From Cycloclasticus sp. (lineage in GTDB: Bacteria > Pseudomonadota > Gammaproteobacteria > Methylococcales > Cycloclasticaceae), in the NCBI GenBank assembly GCA_016764415.1, contig JAESRY010000170.1, positions 1 to 12,564 on the forward strand: a stretch of 12,564 nucleotides of DNA. The letters run 5' to 3'. Positions within the stretch are counted from its first letter, which is position 1. Every line of letters starts with the position of its first letter. Below, piece after piece: positions 11,822 through 12,564 of this stretch. The notes beneath the pieces were generated by a model. That model ran no database searches and was not told the origin of the DNA. It worked only from the letters and a program-made list of their open reading frames with translations. The position numbers were made by a program, and so were the translations under genes.

Positions 11822-12564
11822 TTAAGTTGGCTCGTTACCTTTAGGCTTAAACTCTCTTTCACGTACTCGCCCTTGATCTTGTTCTTGCTCGTCTGCCTTT
11901 TCCCATTCACTAGTATTTGATACATCCCTAAACTGTTTAATCTCTTCGTGTTGCGATTTATCAAAACTAGATCGCTGTGAGCGTTGCATTTCATCAAGCG
12001 AAAGTCGATCTTGTTTGTAGCTCTTATTGATTAACTTCATTTGATCGCGTGTCTGGCCACGAACTTGGCTAGACAAATCTTTGCGATCAGTTTGTTGACG
12101 TTTATCAATTTGCGTGTGCATGGCTTCTTGGCTTTTCACCATGCGGAAATATTGCGAAAGTCCGTTTCGTTCAAAATCTTTTTCTCGATGGCGCAATATG
12201 TATTTTGCTCGACCAAACGCGGTTTGTGTTTTTTCCTTAAATTCGTCCATTTCGGCACGTTGCGATTTATAAAGGTCATTCCATTTTGATTTGTAAGCGT
12301 CTTTTATTAAGGCGCGGGAATTTTTAACCTGTTCTTCTTTTGCCCGAAATAGGGCGGTGCGCTGATTTAATTCTTGCTTGGAAAACTTCTTTTGATCGGT
12401 TTGGATTTTGCCCCAAAATGCCTTGGCTCTGGCTTTGTCTTCAATCCACTGCTCACGGGTGCTTTCTTCTTTGTGTTTAACGAACTCGCCTTTTTCGCGT
12501 TTCTCGTTATTCTCGACCCGTTTTTCAGCCTCTTTCCAGCCGTGTTCCTTATTTAGCTCTTGAG
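11822..12564 (-). CDS. C-terminal part of a probable MobA/MobL-type relaxase (5' end beyond the window)
   Basis: The frame is open from the right edge to TAA at 11822-11824, giving 246 visible residues with no start; internal Met codons (such as 12250) are not the true start. The visible part is almost entirely Lys, Arg, Glu, Gln and Asp with long helices, for example REKDFERNGLSQYFRMVKSQ and a Gln/Asp/Arg-rich tail, typical of the coiled C-terminal region of MobA/MobL relaxases. The catalytic N-terminal domain (Tyr and His triad) is not in view, so the call rests on composition and on its neighbours: a coupling protein elsewhere on the element and a thermonuclease directly downstream. Another long coiled-coil protein cannot be excluded. 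Confidence 0.55.
   Translation of the reverse strand, partial: QELNKEHGWKEAEKRVENNEKREKGEFVKHKEESTREQWIEDKARAKAFWGKIQTDQKKFSKQELNQRTALFRAKEEQVKNSRALIKDAYKSKWNDLYKSQRAEMDEFKEKTQTAFGRAKYILRHREKDFERNGLSQYFRMVKSQEAMHTQIDKRQQTDRKDLSSQVRGQTRDQMKLINKSYKQDRLSLDEMQRSQRSSFDKSQHEEIKQFRDVSNTSEWEKADEQEQDQGRVREREFKPKGNEPT

Noticed and set aside
11749..11997. 82-codon minus-strand frame between relaxase-like gene and thermonuclease
   Set aside because: It overlaps both genes in another frame and shows no domain; the relaxase-like tail and the SNase start explain the region.

Overview
The window reads as a stretch of an AT-rich, mobilizable plasmid from a Gram-negative (proteobacterial) host. The backbone types support this: an iteron-controlled RepA of the Replication initiator protein A family with DnaA boxes, a type Ib ParA/ribbon-helix-helix partition pair, a VirD4/TraG coupling protein, a Kpn-free mobilization strand that ends in a relaxase-like C-terminus, and a secreted thermonuclease. 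A Moraxellaceae-like gammaproteobacterium (Acinetobacter, Psychrobacter or Moraxella) would fit the AT content and the AlwI-type restriction enzyme (AlwI itself comes from Acinetobacter lwoffii), but the host is an inference and is not proven by the sequence. No rRNA, tRNA, CRISPR array or insertion sequence was seen.

Layout, left to right. 170-3137 (+): a large coupling ATPase, a small Cys4 zinc-ribbon-like protein coupled to it by a TAATG overlap, and a small charged orphan. 3223-4150 (-): four small genes of unknown function, tightly packed and overlapping, run leftwards from one promoter near 4174-4201. 4151-5057: about 900 bp without a convincing gene. It holds an operator-like inverted repeat, several hairpins, a strong rightward terminator at 4723-4755 with no clear gene in front of it, then the origin: two DnaA boxes, an AT-rich stretch and six iterons running into the rep ribosome binding site. 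5058-6089 (+) is rep. 6093-7115 is the partition module: nested inverted repeats, parA, an overlapping ribbon-helix-helix gene, and a 15-bp word that occurs upstream of, inside and downstream of the pair. 7149-10742 (+) is a restriction-modification cassette: a fused double adenine methyltransferase directly abutting an AlwI-family endonuclease. 10764-11069 (+) encodes a small protein with two copies of a motif resembling the FtsZ C-terminal tail. 11083-12564 (-) is the mobilization strand: relaxase-like C-terminus (cut by the window edge), thermonuclease, and a degenerate serine-recombinase domain.

How it fits together: rep/oriV and par maintain the plasmid, the restriction-modification pair can both defend the host and make plasmid loss costly, and the coupling protein plus relaxase would hand the DNA to a type IV secretion channel that is not encoded here. 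The most unusual items are the FtsZ-tail-like small protein, the stand-alone resolvase domain that has lost its catalytic serine and arginines, the coupling protein whose predicted membrane hairpin is at the C-terminus rather than the N-terminus, the three 15-bp repeats around and inside parA, and the orphan terminator with hairpins upstream of the origin.

The first 169 bases hold no gene I can support, only the ribosome binding site of the coupling protein and a 7-C run at 67-73.
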